This document shows positions 41,727 through 49,270 of a DNA stretch of 58,693 nucleotides, piece after piece. The stretch covers positions 1 to 58,693 of the forward strand of contig CAKRGF010000016.1 of assembly GCA_934322085.1 (NCBI GenBank). Direction: 5' to 3'. The position numbers and the translations under genes were made by a program. The number at the start of each line of letters is the position of its first letter. Position 1 is the stretch's first letter. Below the pieces are notes generated by a model, which was not told the DNA's origin, ran no database searches, and saw only the letters and a program-made list of their open reading frames with translations. The DNA is from an uncultured Eubacterium sp. (GTDB lineage: Bacteria; Bacillota; Clostridia; Lachnospirales; Lachnospiraceae).

Positions 41727-42023
41727 TTATATAAACTGGAGTGCAAAACAAACCACCGCCGCCAAGGTAAGCAGCACATAAAAAACGATTGCTTTCTTCT
41801 TCTCCGGATAGGCTTTCAGGGCATTTAAAACAAACAGCACAATAACAATTCCAAGCTCCGCTTTTAACATCCAGCCCTTATTCATCCCCACGCCCACATC
41901 AATAATGATAAAGATTAACAATATGGCGGTCAGTATACTTTGTAAAATCATGAGCACTTTTTCTTTCTGTCTCATAAGTCCCCACGCGCCTGCCATGTCC
42001 TGCGAAAATTTTTTATCTGCCAT
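41727..42023 (-). CDS. Small membrane protein, three predicted helices
   Basis: A 98-residue protein with a soluble basic start (MADKKFSQDMAGAWGLMRQKEKVLM) and hydrophobic segments LQSILTAILLIFIIIDVGVGM, AELGIVIVLFVLNAL and AIVFYVLLTLAAVVCFALQFI. AAGGAG precedes the ATG. It lies upstream of acpP but before that gene's promoter, so it is probably its own unit. I do not recognise the family. Confidence 0.65.
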   Translation of the reverse strand: MADKKFSQDMAGAWGLMRQKEKVLMILQSILTAILLIFIIIDVGVGMNKGWMLKAELGIVIVLFVLNALKAYPEKKKAIVFYVLLTLAAVVCFALQFI

Positions 42024-42119
42024 TTATTTTCTCCTTTCTTTTCTTATTGAAACTGCCTGCATCCACTTTACTGTAAATGCAGGCAGTTCCAAAATAATTA
42101 TATCACTAAATTTTAAAAA

Positions 42120-42192
42120 AGCTTCGAAAGGGACTTGAACCCTCGACCCCTTCATTACGAGTGAAGTGCTCTACCGACTGAGCTATCGAAGC
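42120..42192 (-). tRNA. tRNA-Thr (anticodon CGT)
   Basis: Full cloverleaf on the minus strand: acceptor GCTTCGA/TCGAAGC, D arm GCTC-GAGC with AGTCGGTA loop, anticodon stem CTTCA/TGAAG with loop CTCGTAA, T arm GAGGG/CCCTT with TTCAAGT. The discriminator is T and CCA is not encoded. A short T-run follows. Confidence 0.95.
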
Positions 42193-42294
42193 ACACGGTA
42201 TATAACCGACAGAATATATAATACACATTACTAATTTTTTTGTCAAGTAATTCATTCATACTTTTGGTCATTTTTTTCAAATTAGCAGGGAAAC

Positions 42295-42339
42295 CCACCG
42301 GCACATAAAAGGCAGCTCCTGCCCCTCATGCACCGGTGG
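42295..42339 (-). repeat. Long hairpin after htpG
   Basis: CCACCGGTGCAT pairs with ATGTGCCGGTGG, with a further GGCAG/CTGCC hairpin inside. No T-run follows on either strand. The word CGGTGCATGAGGG also occurs in element A at 21.6 kb, so it may be a distant or partial member of that family. Confidence 0.5.
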
Positions 42340-42365
42340 TGCTCTCCTACTCATAATACCTTACA

Positions 42366-44408
42366 TTACTTAGTAAGCAGCATCATAATCTCATTGCTTC
42401 GATTAATAAACTCTGTCATCTTATCTGCCTGCAGTGGCTGATGGCTAATCATTGCCAGATCATAAAGCTGTTTGCAGAACATATCGCTGTGCTCGCCATC
42501 TTTGTTCGCCAGCAGATACTGAACCAAATCATTGTTTGCATTCAGAACAAGTGTCTGTCCGACATCCGGCAGTTCCATACCGCCCATGCCATTTGCGGAA
42601 TACATCTTCATCATATCCTGCATCCTTCTGGCCTCTTCAGACAAGGTAATCATAGAAGAAACTTTATCATTTTTCAATTTTTCTACTTTAACCTCTAATT
42701 GGTCTTTTCCGGTTGCTTTGCGGAACAGTTCTTTCAAAGTCTCGGTATCTTCTTTCAGTTTTTCCTCATCGCCTTCTTCTTTGAAAGCATCCGTCAAATC
42801 CGCATCAATTCTCTGGAATTTCACATCGTCATCGCCGGCTTCCAATGCCGATACAAATGGCTGGTCAATATTATGAAGAAGAACAACCGCATTCATATCC
42901 TGCTCACGGAACATCTTCACATACTGGCTCTGCTGCTGCAAATCGGTAACATAGTAAACAATCTTCTTTGGTGCCTCTGTCTCTTCTGAAGATTTCTCAT
43001 CCTCTTTGCCTTCTTCGACCACTTCTGCCTCTACTTCCGGCTCTGGAATTGTCTCCAAATACTCTTTCAATGTGCTGTATTTGTCATCCAAATCTTTGAA
43101 CAAGACATAATCTTTAATTTTCTCTTTGAACTTCTCATCCTTCAAGCAGCCAAATTTGATAAATGGACTGATATCATCCCAGTATTTCTCGTAATTCTCG
43201 CGGTCTGTTTTGCACATACCGGAAAGTTTATCTGCCACTTTTTTCGTAATATAATCCGAAATCTTCTTCACAAAACCATCATTCTGCAAAGCACTACGGC
43301 TTACGTTCAATGGCAAATCCGGGCAGTCAATAACGCCCTTCAACAACATCAGAAATTCCGGAATTACTTCCTTAATATTATCCGCAATAAATACCTGGTT
43401 GTTGTATAACTTAATCATACCTTCAACATTCTCATACTCCAAGTTTACTTTCGGGAAGTACAAGATACCTTTTAAGTTAAACGGATAATCCATATTCAAA
43501 TGAATCCAGAATAACGGCTCACGGTAATCGTTAAATACTTTACGGTAAAATGTCTTGTATTCCTCTTCAGTACACTCATTTGGATGTTTTGTCCAAAGTG
43601 GGTGCGTATCACTAATGGATACCGGACGTTTCAAAATTTTGGTCTTTTTAACCGGCTCTTTTGCTTCTTCGCCCTCTTTTTTATCATCCTCTTTTGGCTC
43701 TTCCACAATTTCCTCAATAACCGTATCTTCCTCTGTCACTTCTTCACTCGGAATTGTCTCATACTCCGGCTCAGCATTTGCCTTTGTAAGGAAAATTTCA
43801 ACCGGCATAAAGGAACAATATTTATCAAGCACCTCACGAACACGGTATTCGTTGGCAAACTCGTAACTGTCCTCATTTAAATGCAGAATAATCTGGGTAC
43901 CTACTGTATCTTTATCGGATGGTCCCATCTCGAACGTCAAACCGCCGTCAGACTCCCAATGAACCGCTTCCGAACCTTCTTTATAAGAAAGGGTATGAAT
44001 CTCAGCTGAGTCCGCAACCATAAATACGGAGTAAAAACCAAGACCAAAATGTCCGATAATCTGCTCCTCATTTGCTTTATCCTTGTATTTTTCCAAGAAA
44101 TCTGCAGCACCGGAAAAAGCAATCTGGTTGATATACTCTTTCACCTCATCTGCTGTCATACCAAGTCCATTATCGGTAAAGGTAATCGTCTTATCTTCGG
44201 GATTTACTTCCACTTCGATTTTCGCTTTATAATTATCTGGCAGAGAAGTCTCGCTCATAAGGTCTAATTTTTTCAATTTGGTAATTGCATCACAAGCATT
44301 ACTTACAACCTCGCGGATAAAAATATCATGGTCTGAATACAGCCATTTCTTAATAATCGGGAATATGTTTTCTGAATTAATCGCTAAATTTCCTTGTTCA
44401 TTCGTCAT
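42366..44408 (-). CDS. htpG: Molecular chaperone HtpG (Hsp90)
   Basis: An ATP-dependent cytosolic chaperone. The 680-residue protein has the GHKL ATPase signature DIFIREVVSNACDAITKLK, DNGLGMTADEVKEYI, QIIGHFGLGFYSVFMVAD and GTQIILHLNED; the middle domain with NVSRSALQNDG; and a C-terminal dimerisation domain. An acidic linker (TEEDTVIEEIVEEPKEDDKKEGEEAKEP) lies near residue 230, and a second acidic stretch near residue 470 (EVEAEVVEEGKEDEKSSEE). Such charged inserts are not present in E. coli HtpG at that second position. GGAGG lies 8-9 nt before ATG 44408. Confidence 0.96.
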   Translation of the reverse strand: MTNEQGNLAINSENIFPIIKKWLYSDHDIFIREVVSNACDAITKLKKLDLMSETSLPDNYKAKIEVEVNPEDKTITFTDNGLGMTADEVKEYINQIAFSGAADFLEKYKDKANEEQIIGHFGLGFYSVFMVADSAEIHTLSYKEGSEAVHWESDGGLTFEMGPSDKDTVGTQIILHLNEDSYEFANEYRVREVLDKYCSFMPVEIFLTKANAEPEYETIPSEEVTEEDTVIEEIVEEPKEDDKKEGEEAKEPVKKTKILKRPVSISDTHPLWTKHPNECTEEEYKTFYRKVFNDYREPLFWIHLNMDYPFNLKGILYFPKVNLEYENVEGMIKLYNNQVFIADNIKEVIPEFLMLLKGVIDCPDLPLNVSRSALQNDGFVKKISDYITKKVADKLSGMCKTDRENYEKYWDDISPFIKFGCLKDEKFKEKIKDYVLFKDLDDKYSTLKEYLETIPEPEVEAEVVEEGKEDEKSSEETEAPKKIVYYVTDLQQQSQYVKMFREQDMNAVVLLHNIDQPFVSALEAGDDDVKFQRIDADLTDAFKEEGDEEKLKEDTETLKELFRKATGKDQLEVKVEKLKNDKVSSMITLSEEARRMQDMMKMYSANGMGGMELPDVGQTLVLNANNDLVQYLLANKDGEHSDMFCKQLYDLAMISHQPLQADKMTEFINRSNEIMMLLTK

Positions 44409-44451
44409 GTTATCAACCTCCAATTAGTAATTCAATCTTGTTCTAACAGAT

Positions 44452-44480
44452 ATGATAACGCTGCCACAATCGAATGTCAA
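44452..44480 (-). promoter_or_regulatory. htpG promoter
   Basis: Minus-strand TTGACA (44475-44480), 17 bp, TATCAT (44452-44457), about 45-70 bp before the start codon. Confidence 0.8.
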
Positions 44481-44487
44481 GAAAAAT

Positions 44488-44514
44488 TTAGCACTCATTC
44501 AAGTTGAGTGCTAA
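44488..44514. promoter_or_regulatory. CIRCE operator (HrcA site)
   Basis: TTAGCACTC-N9-GAGTGCTAA is a perfect CIRCE element. It lies 7 bp upstream of the htpG -35 box rather than within the transcript. It indicates heat-shock control by HrcA. It is also the last chromosomal feature before the mobile element. Confidence 0.93.
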
Positions 44515-44606
44515 CAGGTCTTATTTTCTTTCTTATAACCCCTCAAACCTACCATTTTACGCCATTTCTTCGTTCTCGCTTTTTTGCCTGATTTCTCATA
44601 ATTTCT

Positions 44607-44657
44607 CATTTTACCTCATTTTTTTCTATATTTTGAAGTAAAAAATGAAGTAAAATG
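44607..44657. repeat. Inverted repeat abutting the integrase stop
   Basis: CATTTTACCTCATTTTTT and AAAAAATGAAGTAAAATG form an 18-bp inverted repeat with one mismatch, ending at the base before the integrase stop codon. Just beyond lie two short direct repeats of ATTTCTCAT (around 44591-44609). They could be integrase arm sites at the element's left end, or an integrase terminator. The 0.1 kb from here to CIRCE is the likely place of the attachment core; I cannot identify it without the other end. Confidence 0.5.
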
Positions 44658-45848
44658 TTAAATGATCAGGCGAATGTTTTCCGTTTTTTTCATTTCCTCC
44701 CTGCTTCTTTCCGGCGATACATGATTATACACTTCCATTGTCACATTGATGCTGTTATGTCCCATGATGTATTGTAACACTTTTACATCCATACCACTTT
44801 CCGCCATGCGTGTACATGCTGTATGTCTCAGGATGTGCGCGGATATTTTGGGGAGTTTTTCTTCGCCGTCCTTTACTGTCTTGTTATAACTGTTCACGAT
44901 GTTATACAGCACATTATTAACCGCCGAGGGCATGATAGGCGCACGTCTTTTTGTAGTAAAGCAAAAGCCACGATATCCGTCAATGATTTCTTTGCTTGTT
45001 GTGCCGAGCATAATCTGACGTTGTTTTTGTATCAGTAATTCACGCCGCACTTCTTTTGTCATCGGTATTACCCTTGTGCCTGATTTCGTTTTCGGCGGCT
45101 CTGCATACAGTTTATACTTTCCATCAACCTTTCTGTACACAAGCTGATGATTTACGTTTATCTCTTTCTTGTCAAAGTCTACATCTGACCAGGTGAGGCC
45201 TATCAGTTCACCACATCGCAAACCCGTTTTCAGTGCAACCTTTATCATTGGTAAGTGTTTGGCGTATATACTGCTGCCTATATAATTAACAAATTCCCGT
45301 TCCTGAGACCTTGATAGCGCCACTCGTTCCCTTGCGTCATCCTTTCTAAATTCTTTTACACAGCCAGTGCAAGGATTTTTTCGTATCAAGTCATCTGCCA
45401 GCGCCAAATCAAAGGCAGGAACCAGTATTCCATTAAATGTACAAATCGTCGAGTACTTTAAGCCTCGCTCTGAAAAGTTTTTGTACAGCTTTAATATATC
45501 ACTTTTTACAATTTTCCCTACTTGTTTATTTCCCAGCGGTGTGTTTTTGATATTGTTGTTCCACAAATTCATATAGTTCTGGCGCGTTGAATATCTTATA
45601 TTTGCCTTCAATGACAAATACCTGTCAAACAACTGATTTAATGTTATTGTTGCCCCATAGGTGTCAATGTGGTCTTCCAAGTCTCTTATTGTATCTCGTT
45701 TTTTCTTGCGTAAGTCAGACAGATTCTTTGCATATACGGATTTTCTTTCACCCTGCAAATCTGTGTACTGGTAAACATATCTACCGTCTTTCCTTTGGCT
45801 TTCTCCTTTTTGGAGTACCCTTCCTTTGTTGTCTTTTCGTCTTACCAT
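44658..45848 (-). CDS. int: Tyrosine recombinase / integrase (Tn916-like)
   Basis: It catalyses site-specific integration and excision. The 396-residue protein has an N-terminal AP2-like arm-binding region (GKGRYVYQYT-type, here DGRYVYQYTDLQGERKSVYA), a SAM-like core-binding domain (LFDRYLSLKANIRYSTRQNY) and a catalytic domain. The catalytic domain has TGLRCGELIGLTWSDVD (Arg), HILRHTACTRMAESG (His and Arg), MGHNSINVTMEVYNHV (His and nucleophile Tyr). GGAG lies about 11 nt before the ATG. It lies at the left edge of the element next to xis, the Tn916 arrangement. Confidence 0.95.
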   Translation of the reverse strand: MVRRKDNKGRVLQKGESQRKDGRYVYQYTDLQGERKSVYAKNLSDLRKKKRDTIRDLEDHIDTYGATITLNQLFDRYLSLKANIRYSTRQNYMNLWNNNIKNTPLGNKQVGKIVKSDILKLYKNFSERGLKYSTICTFNGILVPAFDLALADDLIRKNPCTGCVKEFRKDDARERVALSRSQEREFVNYIGSSIYAKHLPMIKVALKTGLRCGELIGLTWSDVDFDKKEINVNHQLVYRKVDGKYKLYAEPPKTKSGTRVIPMTKEVRRELLIQKQRQIMLGTTSKEIIDGYRGFCFTTKRRAPIMPSAVNNVLYNIVNSYNKTVKDGEEKLPKISAHILRHTACTRMAESGMDVKVLQYIMGHNSINVTMEVYNHVSPERSREEMKKTENIRLII

Positions 45849-45870
45849 TTTCGTTTCCTCTCCTTTCCGG

Positions 45871-45921
45871 TAAAAGAAAAGAGCATTGCACTTTTATAAT
45901 CTCACAAATACAATGCTCTTT
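45871..45921 (-). terminator. Terminator between xis and int
   Basis: Minus-strand AAAGAGCATTG pairs with CAATGCTCTTT and leads into TCTTTTAC. It would separate the leftward early transcript from int. Confidence 0.75.
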
Positions 45922-45958
45922 CAATACTTTTTGAAAGATTTTGAGAACTTATAGCATA

Positions 45959-46165
45959 TTACAAAACTTCTAACTCTGCCAAGTATTCTTCAAACTTCTT
46001 TCTTTTGATTAGTGTCACTGTCCCTTTCATCAGGACAAAGTTACAATCTGGGAGTTTTGCCAGCTCTCTAATTTTTGTCTCTCCTATGTTGCTATAGGCT
46101 GCTGCCTCTTCGATTGATAGATTGACTTTCTTCCATACCGGTATTTTTTCTCTCATGCTACTCAT
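45959..46165 (-). CDS. xis: Excisionase (Tn916 Xis-like)
   Basis: A 68-residue winged-helix protein: KIPVWKKVNLSIEEAAAYSNIGETKIRELA is the helix-turn-helix of Tn916-type excisionases, followed by the wing VLMKGTVTLIKRKKFEEYLAE. GGAGG lies 8-9 nt before ATG 46165, which overlaps the stop of the previous gene. It directs the integrase to excise. Confidence 0.9.
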   Translation of the reverse strand: MSSMREKIPVWKKVNLSIEEAAAYSNIGETKIRELAKLPDCNFVLMKGTVTLIKRKKFEEYLAELEVL

Positions 46166-46760
46166 ATCGTTCCCCTCCAAAATTATTCAACTGCTCCAAT
46201 TCTTTTAACTGTTCCATCAGCTCTTCATCATCATTCCATACCCGTGGCGAAAGTCCAACCGTTGACGTGTTATTCTTCCACATCAGCATATGTCCGGATA
46301 AAGTCGTCTTGTATGGTCCAATAATGTCAAGGTCATCTGATGTTTTTGCCTCTTCATCAATTAGGGAGTACAGGCCTTCATTTACTGGGATAAGTTTCTC
46401 GCCCGCCGAAAACAGTCTGCTTAAAACGCCAAACTTTTCCTCTTCTACCAAAAGATTCGTTTTTTCCAAATATTCCTCTGGCTCTCTAAGTGCAAGTGTG
46501 AACCATGTTGAATCGTCCATCAACTGCTGCCTTGTTCCGTCACTATATATCCTAACACTCTCGTTTTCCGGCAAATCTCCAATCAGCTCAACCAGTGCAG
46601 CCTTGGCCGCATTTGTAAAAAACCTTTTTTCGACCATAATGGCCCAGTAACCGCCGATTATGTAATATATATTTGTATTGTCCTCATGTCCGACTTGTAA
46701 TAAGCCTCTTTTGTATGCCTGTTTCAGTAAACGCTTGAATACGGTTGTTTTAATGAACAT
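46158..46760 (-). CDS. Hypothetical protein of the mobile element
   Basis: A 200-residue protein I do not recognise. It has a basic N-terminus (FIKTTVFKRLLKQAYKRG), a beta-rich middle (NIYYIIGGYWAIMVEKRFF) and an acidic C-terminal helix (NDDEELMEQLKELEQLNNFGGER). No catalytic motif or signal. It starts 3 bp after the HD gene and overlaps xis, so it belongs to the long leftward operon. Confidence 0.65.
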   Translation of the reverse strand: MFIKTTVFKRLLKQAYKRGLLQVGHEDNTNIYYIIGGYWAIMVEKRFFTNAAKAALVELIGDLPENESVRIYSDGTRQQLMDDSTWFTLALREPEEYLEKTNLLVEEEKFGVLSRLFSAGEKLIPVNEGLYSLIDEEAKTSDDLDIIGPYKTTLSGHMLMWKNNTSTVGLSPRVWNDDEELMEQLKELEQLNNFGGERYE

Positions 46761-46763
46761 ATA

Positions 46764-47351
46764 TCATTCCTCCCTTTCGTCAATGTATGTTGCTTCCATG
46801 TCTGCTAAATGTAAATATACTGCCAATTTCGACAACCTGTATGCTGTGTTTATATCCCGGCTTCCACCCCTGACCGCATCATCGAACGCGCCCATGTGCC
46901 ATCGGATGGCGAGTATCTCTTCATCAGTCAGCCTCATATACTTCTGGATAATAAATACCGACTTTTCACCGTGTCCTGCCGGAAAAGCGTCTTTGTTATA
47001 TACGTAAATTTCTTTCCCGTCCTCTGTTTTTTCTTTGTGATAGGCGTCCATTTTGCATATGTCGTGCAGTAAGGCAACCGTGGCGATTGTTCCTCTGTCG
47101 TAATCTCTTGGTGCTTCGCTTTCCATCATTCTTTCGAATACATTGACAGAATGCTTTGCGAGTCCTCCAGCATAACTTCCGTGATACCTTGTGCTTGCTG
47201 GGGCGTCAAAAAAGCCACCGCGCTCCATATCCTCCAGAAGAAGTTCCGCTCCCGCACTTTTGAACATCGTTCCTTCTCGTATCACAAAAGCCGTATACAA
47301 ATTAGTAAATTTCTGTTCTATCTTCGATTTCAAATCACCACTTTCTATCAT
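46764..47351 (-). CDS. HD-domain hydrolase
   Basis: A 195-residue metal-dependent HD protein: GLAKHSVNVFERM (His), TVALLHDICKMDAY (His-Asp pair), HGEKSVFIIQKYMRLTDEEILAIRWHMG (further His) and LHLADMEAT (final Asp). Phage and plasmid HD proteins of this kind act on nucleotides or cyclic nucleotides, but the substrate is not visible here. It overlaps its upstream neighbour by 4 bp. Confidence 0.82.
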   Translation of the reverse strand: MIESGDLKSKIEQKFTNLYTAFVIREGTMFKSAGAELLLEDMERGGFFDAPASTRYHGSYAGGLAKHSVNVFERMMESEAPRDYDRGTIATVALLHDICKMDAYHKEKTEDGKEIYVYNKDAFPAGHGEKSVFIIQKYMRLTDEEILAIRWHMGAFDDAVRGGSRDINTAYRLSKLAVYLHLADMEATYIDEREE

Positions 47352-47626
47352 TTCTTTCCCTTCCTTTCTCTCAACTGTGCCTGTGCAATCTCCGCGTATG
47401 TAAACGCCTCACGTCGTCCGTTTACGGCACACAGAGCATGATTTCTATACAGTTTCACAATCTGCGCCGGTACCCTACGTTCAAAGCCTTTCACTCTCTC
47501 ACCAATCGGTGCCGGCTTATAAATATAAATCACATCTCCGGCTTTTAACATTAACCGGGACGGCGTCAACTGTTCCTTTGTGATGTATACCTTTTCCTGT
47601 CGTTCTTCTCTATGGTTTGTTTTCAT
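47348..47626 (-). CDS. Hypothetical basic protein
   Basis: A 92-residue, strongly basic protein (KTNHREERQEKVYITKEQL, ERRVPAQIVKLYRNHALCAVNGRREAFTYAEI). It looks like a small SH3-like beta fold, with GDVIYIYKPAPIGERVKGFERR in its middle. GGGAGG lies 9 nt before ATG 47626, and it overlaps both neighbours by 4 bp. Function unknown; nucleic acid binding would fit the charge. Confidence 0.65.
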   Translation of the reverse strand: MKTNHREERQEKVYITKEQLTPSRLMLKAGDVIYIYKPAPIGERVKGFERRVPAQIVKLYRNHALCAVNGRREAFTYAEIAQAQLRERKGKK

Positions 47627-48831
47627 CCAAAACACCTCCCGCACATCGGACAACGATTGAATCTTACTTTTCCCGACACATCCCTCATCTCTACTTTTAC
47701 ATTTCCTTTGTCGTCCAGTAATTTTAATATAGTCAGTGTAGTTGCACCATCATCCGAAGTAATATAACCACCAGTTTCACAAAAGCTACATAGTTGTTTC
47801 TCTTGCGCCGGCGCAACCGAATCCTTGTCCAATATCGTGCTTTCGTTGTTTTCTACTGGTTCAACGTCTCCGATTTGCTCTTTTTCAGCGAATTTTGATA
47901 CATCTGTTTGTCCATCGCACTCAACTCTTTCCTCTGATTGCTCCGAATCAACGTTTTTTCGCTCTACGACCGGCTTTTTCGGTTTCGGTTTTGGCGGCTC
48001 TTTTTTCTGCGGCTTTGGTGGTTCTTCCTTCTGTTCTACCGGTAAAGGTATGCCGAACACTTTCTCGTACCATTCTTCTGCGGATAATCCGGATGGATTT
48101 CTAATCGCCGCCGCTGACTTAATAAATTCCTCATAGGAATATGTTTTTTTCTGCATTCCCTTTGTGATACGCAATTCCGTATCTTTAAAGAAATACATGT
48201 ACGCACCGGCTCTTGTAAATCCGAATCCGGTTCCTGATACCGCCATCGCTACCGCTTCGGTATCAACGGTTCCCGTACTCATCATTCGTGTGATGTGTGG
48301 GTATAAGTTTTTGAATTTGTCAGCAAATTCTTTCTGTCCCAGTAGGGTTTTAATTGAATCCGTGAGGAAATTGTTATCCGTCGACTCAAACGACACCGTG
48401 GCTACAAAGTTAGATTCTGCCTCCTGCTCTGCTGCCTGTTTTGTTTGTCGTTTTACTTCTCGGATATCTTCGCGCTTCATCTCCGGAGAAAGTTCCTCTC
48501 GAATGTTATCCGGAAGCGTCAGCATTTCCGAAAGTTTCGCCTGGCCGTAGCCGGTATATCTTTCCTGTAGTTCAGTTGAATAGCCATCTTTCGAAAACTC
48601 TCGGTTGATATCCATAAACCGCGATGTCTGCGACTGATTCCAGCCATATTCCGCCTCTGCAAACTTGAAAATGCTGGAATACCCTGCTTCACGAAAGAGT
48701 TCAGCATCATCCGCTTTTCTCAAGATGTAGCCAAGTTCGACAACGCTCTTCACCGCCTTGCGCTGGCAATTGTCGATTTCTCTTTTGACATCTTCCATGT
48801 CATTTAATACTATCGTTATCTGTTCCATCAT
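47623..48831 (-). CDS. Phage-type protein with DUF3102-like N-terminus and C-terminal zinc ribbon
   Basis: A 402-residue protein. The N-terminus (ELGYILRKADDAELFREAGYSSIFKFAEAEYGWNQSQTSRFMDINREFS) resembles the sterile-alpha/ParB-like helical start of DUF3102 phage proteins. The middle has VATVSFESTDNNFLTDSIKTLLG and a Pro/Lys linker (EEPPKPQKKEPPKPKPKKP). The C-terminus has two CxxC pairs (LCSFCETGGY and RCPMCGRCFG), suggesting a zinc ribbon. AGGAGG lies just before the double ATG. The role is unknown; DNA binding is likely. Confidence 0.65.
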   Translation of the reverse strand: MMEQITIVLNDMEDVKREIDNCQRKAVKSVVELGYILRKADDAELFREAGYSSIFKFAEAEYGWNQSQTSRFMDINREFSKDGYSTELQERYTGYGQAKLSEMLTLPDNIREELSPEMKREDIREVKRQTKQAAEQEAESNFVATVSFESTDNNFLTDSIKTLLGQKEFADKFKNLYPHITRMMSTGTVDTEAVAMAVSGTGFGFTRAGAYMYFFKDTELRITKGMQKKTYSYEEFIKSAAAIRNPSGLSAEEWYEKVFGIPLPVEQKEEPPKPQKKEPPKPKPKKPVVERKNVDSEQSEERVECDGQTDVSKFAEKEQIGDVEPVENNESTILDKDSVAPAQEKQLCSFCETGGYITSDDGATTLTILKLLDDKGNVKVEMRDVSGKVRFNRCPMCGRCFG

Positions 48832-48898
48832 TGCCTCCTATCCATTTGATTAAATCGGTGAGCAGTTCAATCATCGCTCTTTTTATGTCCTGTTTCAT
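48800..48898 (-). CDS. Very small ORF upstream of the DUF3102-like gene
   Basis: A 32-codon frame with a well-placed AAGGAGAAGAA before ATG: MKQDIKRAMIELLTDLIKW then GGNDGTDNDSIK. It overlaps the next gene's start by 32 bp and carries that gene's ribosome site. It may be a coupling or leader peptide. A 7-bp CTCCCGG/CCGGGAG hairpin lies just upstream (48913-48936). Confidence 0.4.
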   Translation of the reverse strand: MKQDIKRAMIELLTDLIKWIGGNDGTDNDSIK

Positions 48899-48976
48899 TT
48901 CTTCTCCTTTATTCCCTCCCGGCTTTTAACCGGGAGGTTTTAACATGGCTCGCCGTGATATTCAAGCCAGAGGTGC

Positions 48977-49270
48977 CTAGATGTAATTTTTCCCGAAGAT
49001 TCTCATAAAATCCTCGTGGGTGCCGTGCCGGCTCTCAAAGGCTTTTTGTCCTGCCGCCTTTAGAGATAAATTCACTTGATGGTTTCTATGTACTGAGTTC
49101 GCACCGTTTCGGTGGCATCGTTCGCCGCACAGTCTCACTTTTAAGCCATATCGTTCCGAATATTTTCGATTCGGTCCGCCAAACACGTGGTGCGTTTCTA
49201 AACCACAAGGATCTGCTGTGTAATTTCTGCCACACAAGTAACAAAAATCCCAGTCATGCCCCAACTGCAT
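48977..49270 (-). CDS. HNH-like nuclease / zinc protein
   Basis: A 97-residue protein with zinc-coordinating CYLCGRNY and CGERCHR around a LETHHVFGGPNRKYSERYGL core, the pattern of small phage HNH proteins. The HH pair and the later His would form the beta-beta-alpha metal site. I chose ATG 49270 (GAGG 7 nt upstream) rather than a frame-open start further upstream, since it leaves only a 17-bp overlap with the PcfJ-like gene. Confidence 0.72.
   Translation of the reverse strand: MQLGHDWDFCYLCGRNYTADPCGLETHHVFGGPNRKYSERYGLKVRLCGERCHRNGANSVHRNHQVNLSLKAAGQKAFESRHGTHEDFMRIFGKNYI

Noticed and set aside
48913..48936. CTCCCGG/CCGGGAG hairpin as another copy of the structured RNA
   Set aside because: It shares only the GC-rich stem; none of the conserved words GTAGCGGT or ACCGACG is nearby.
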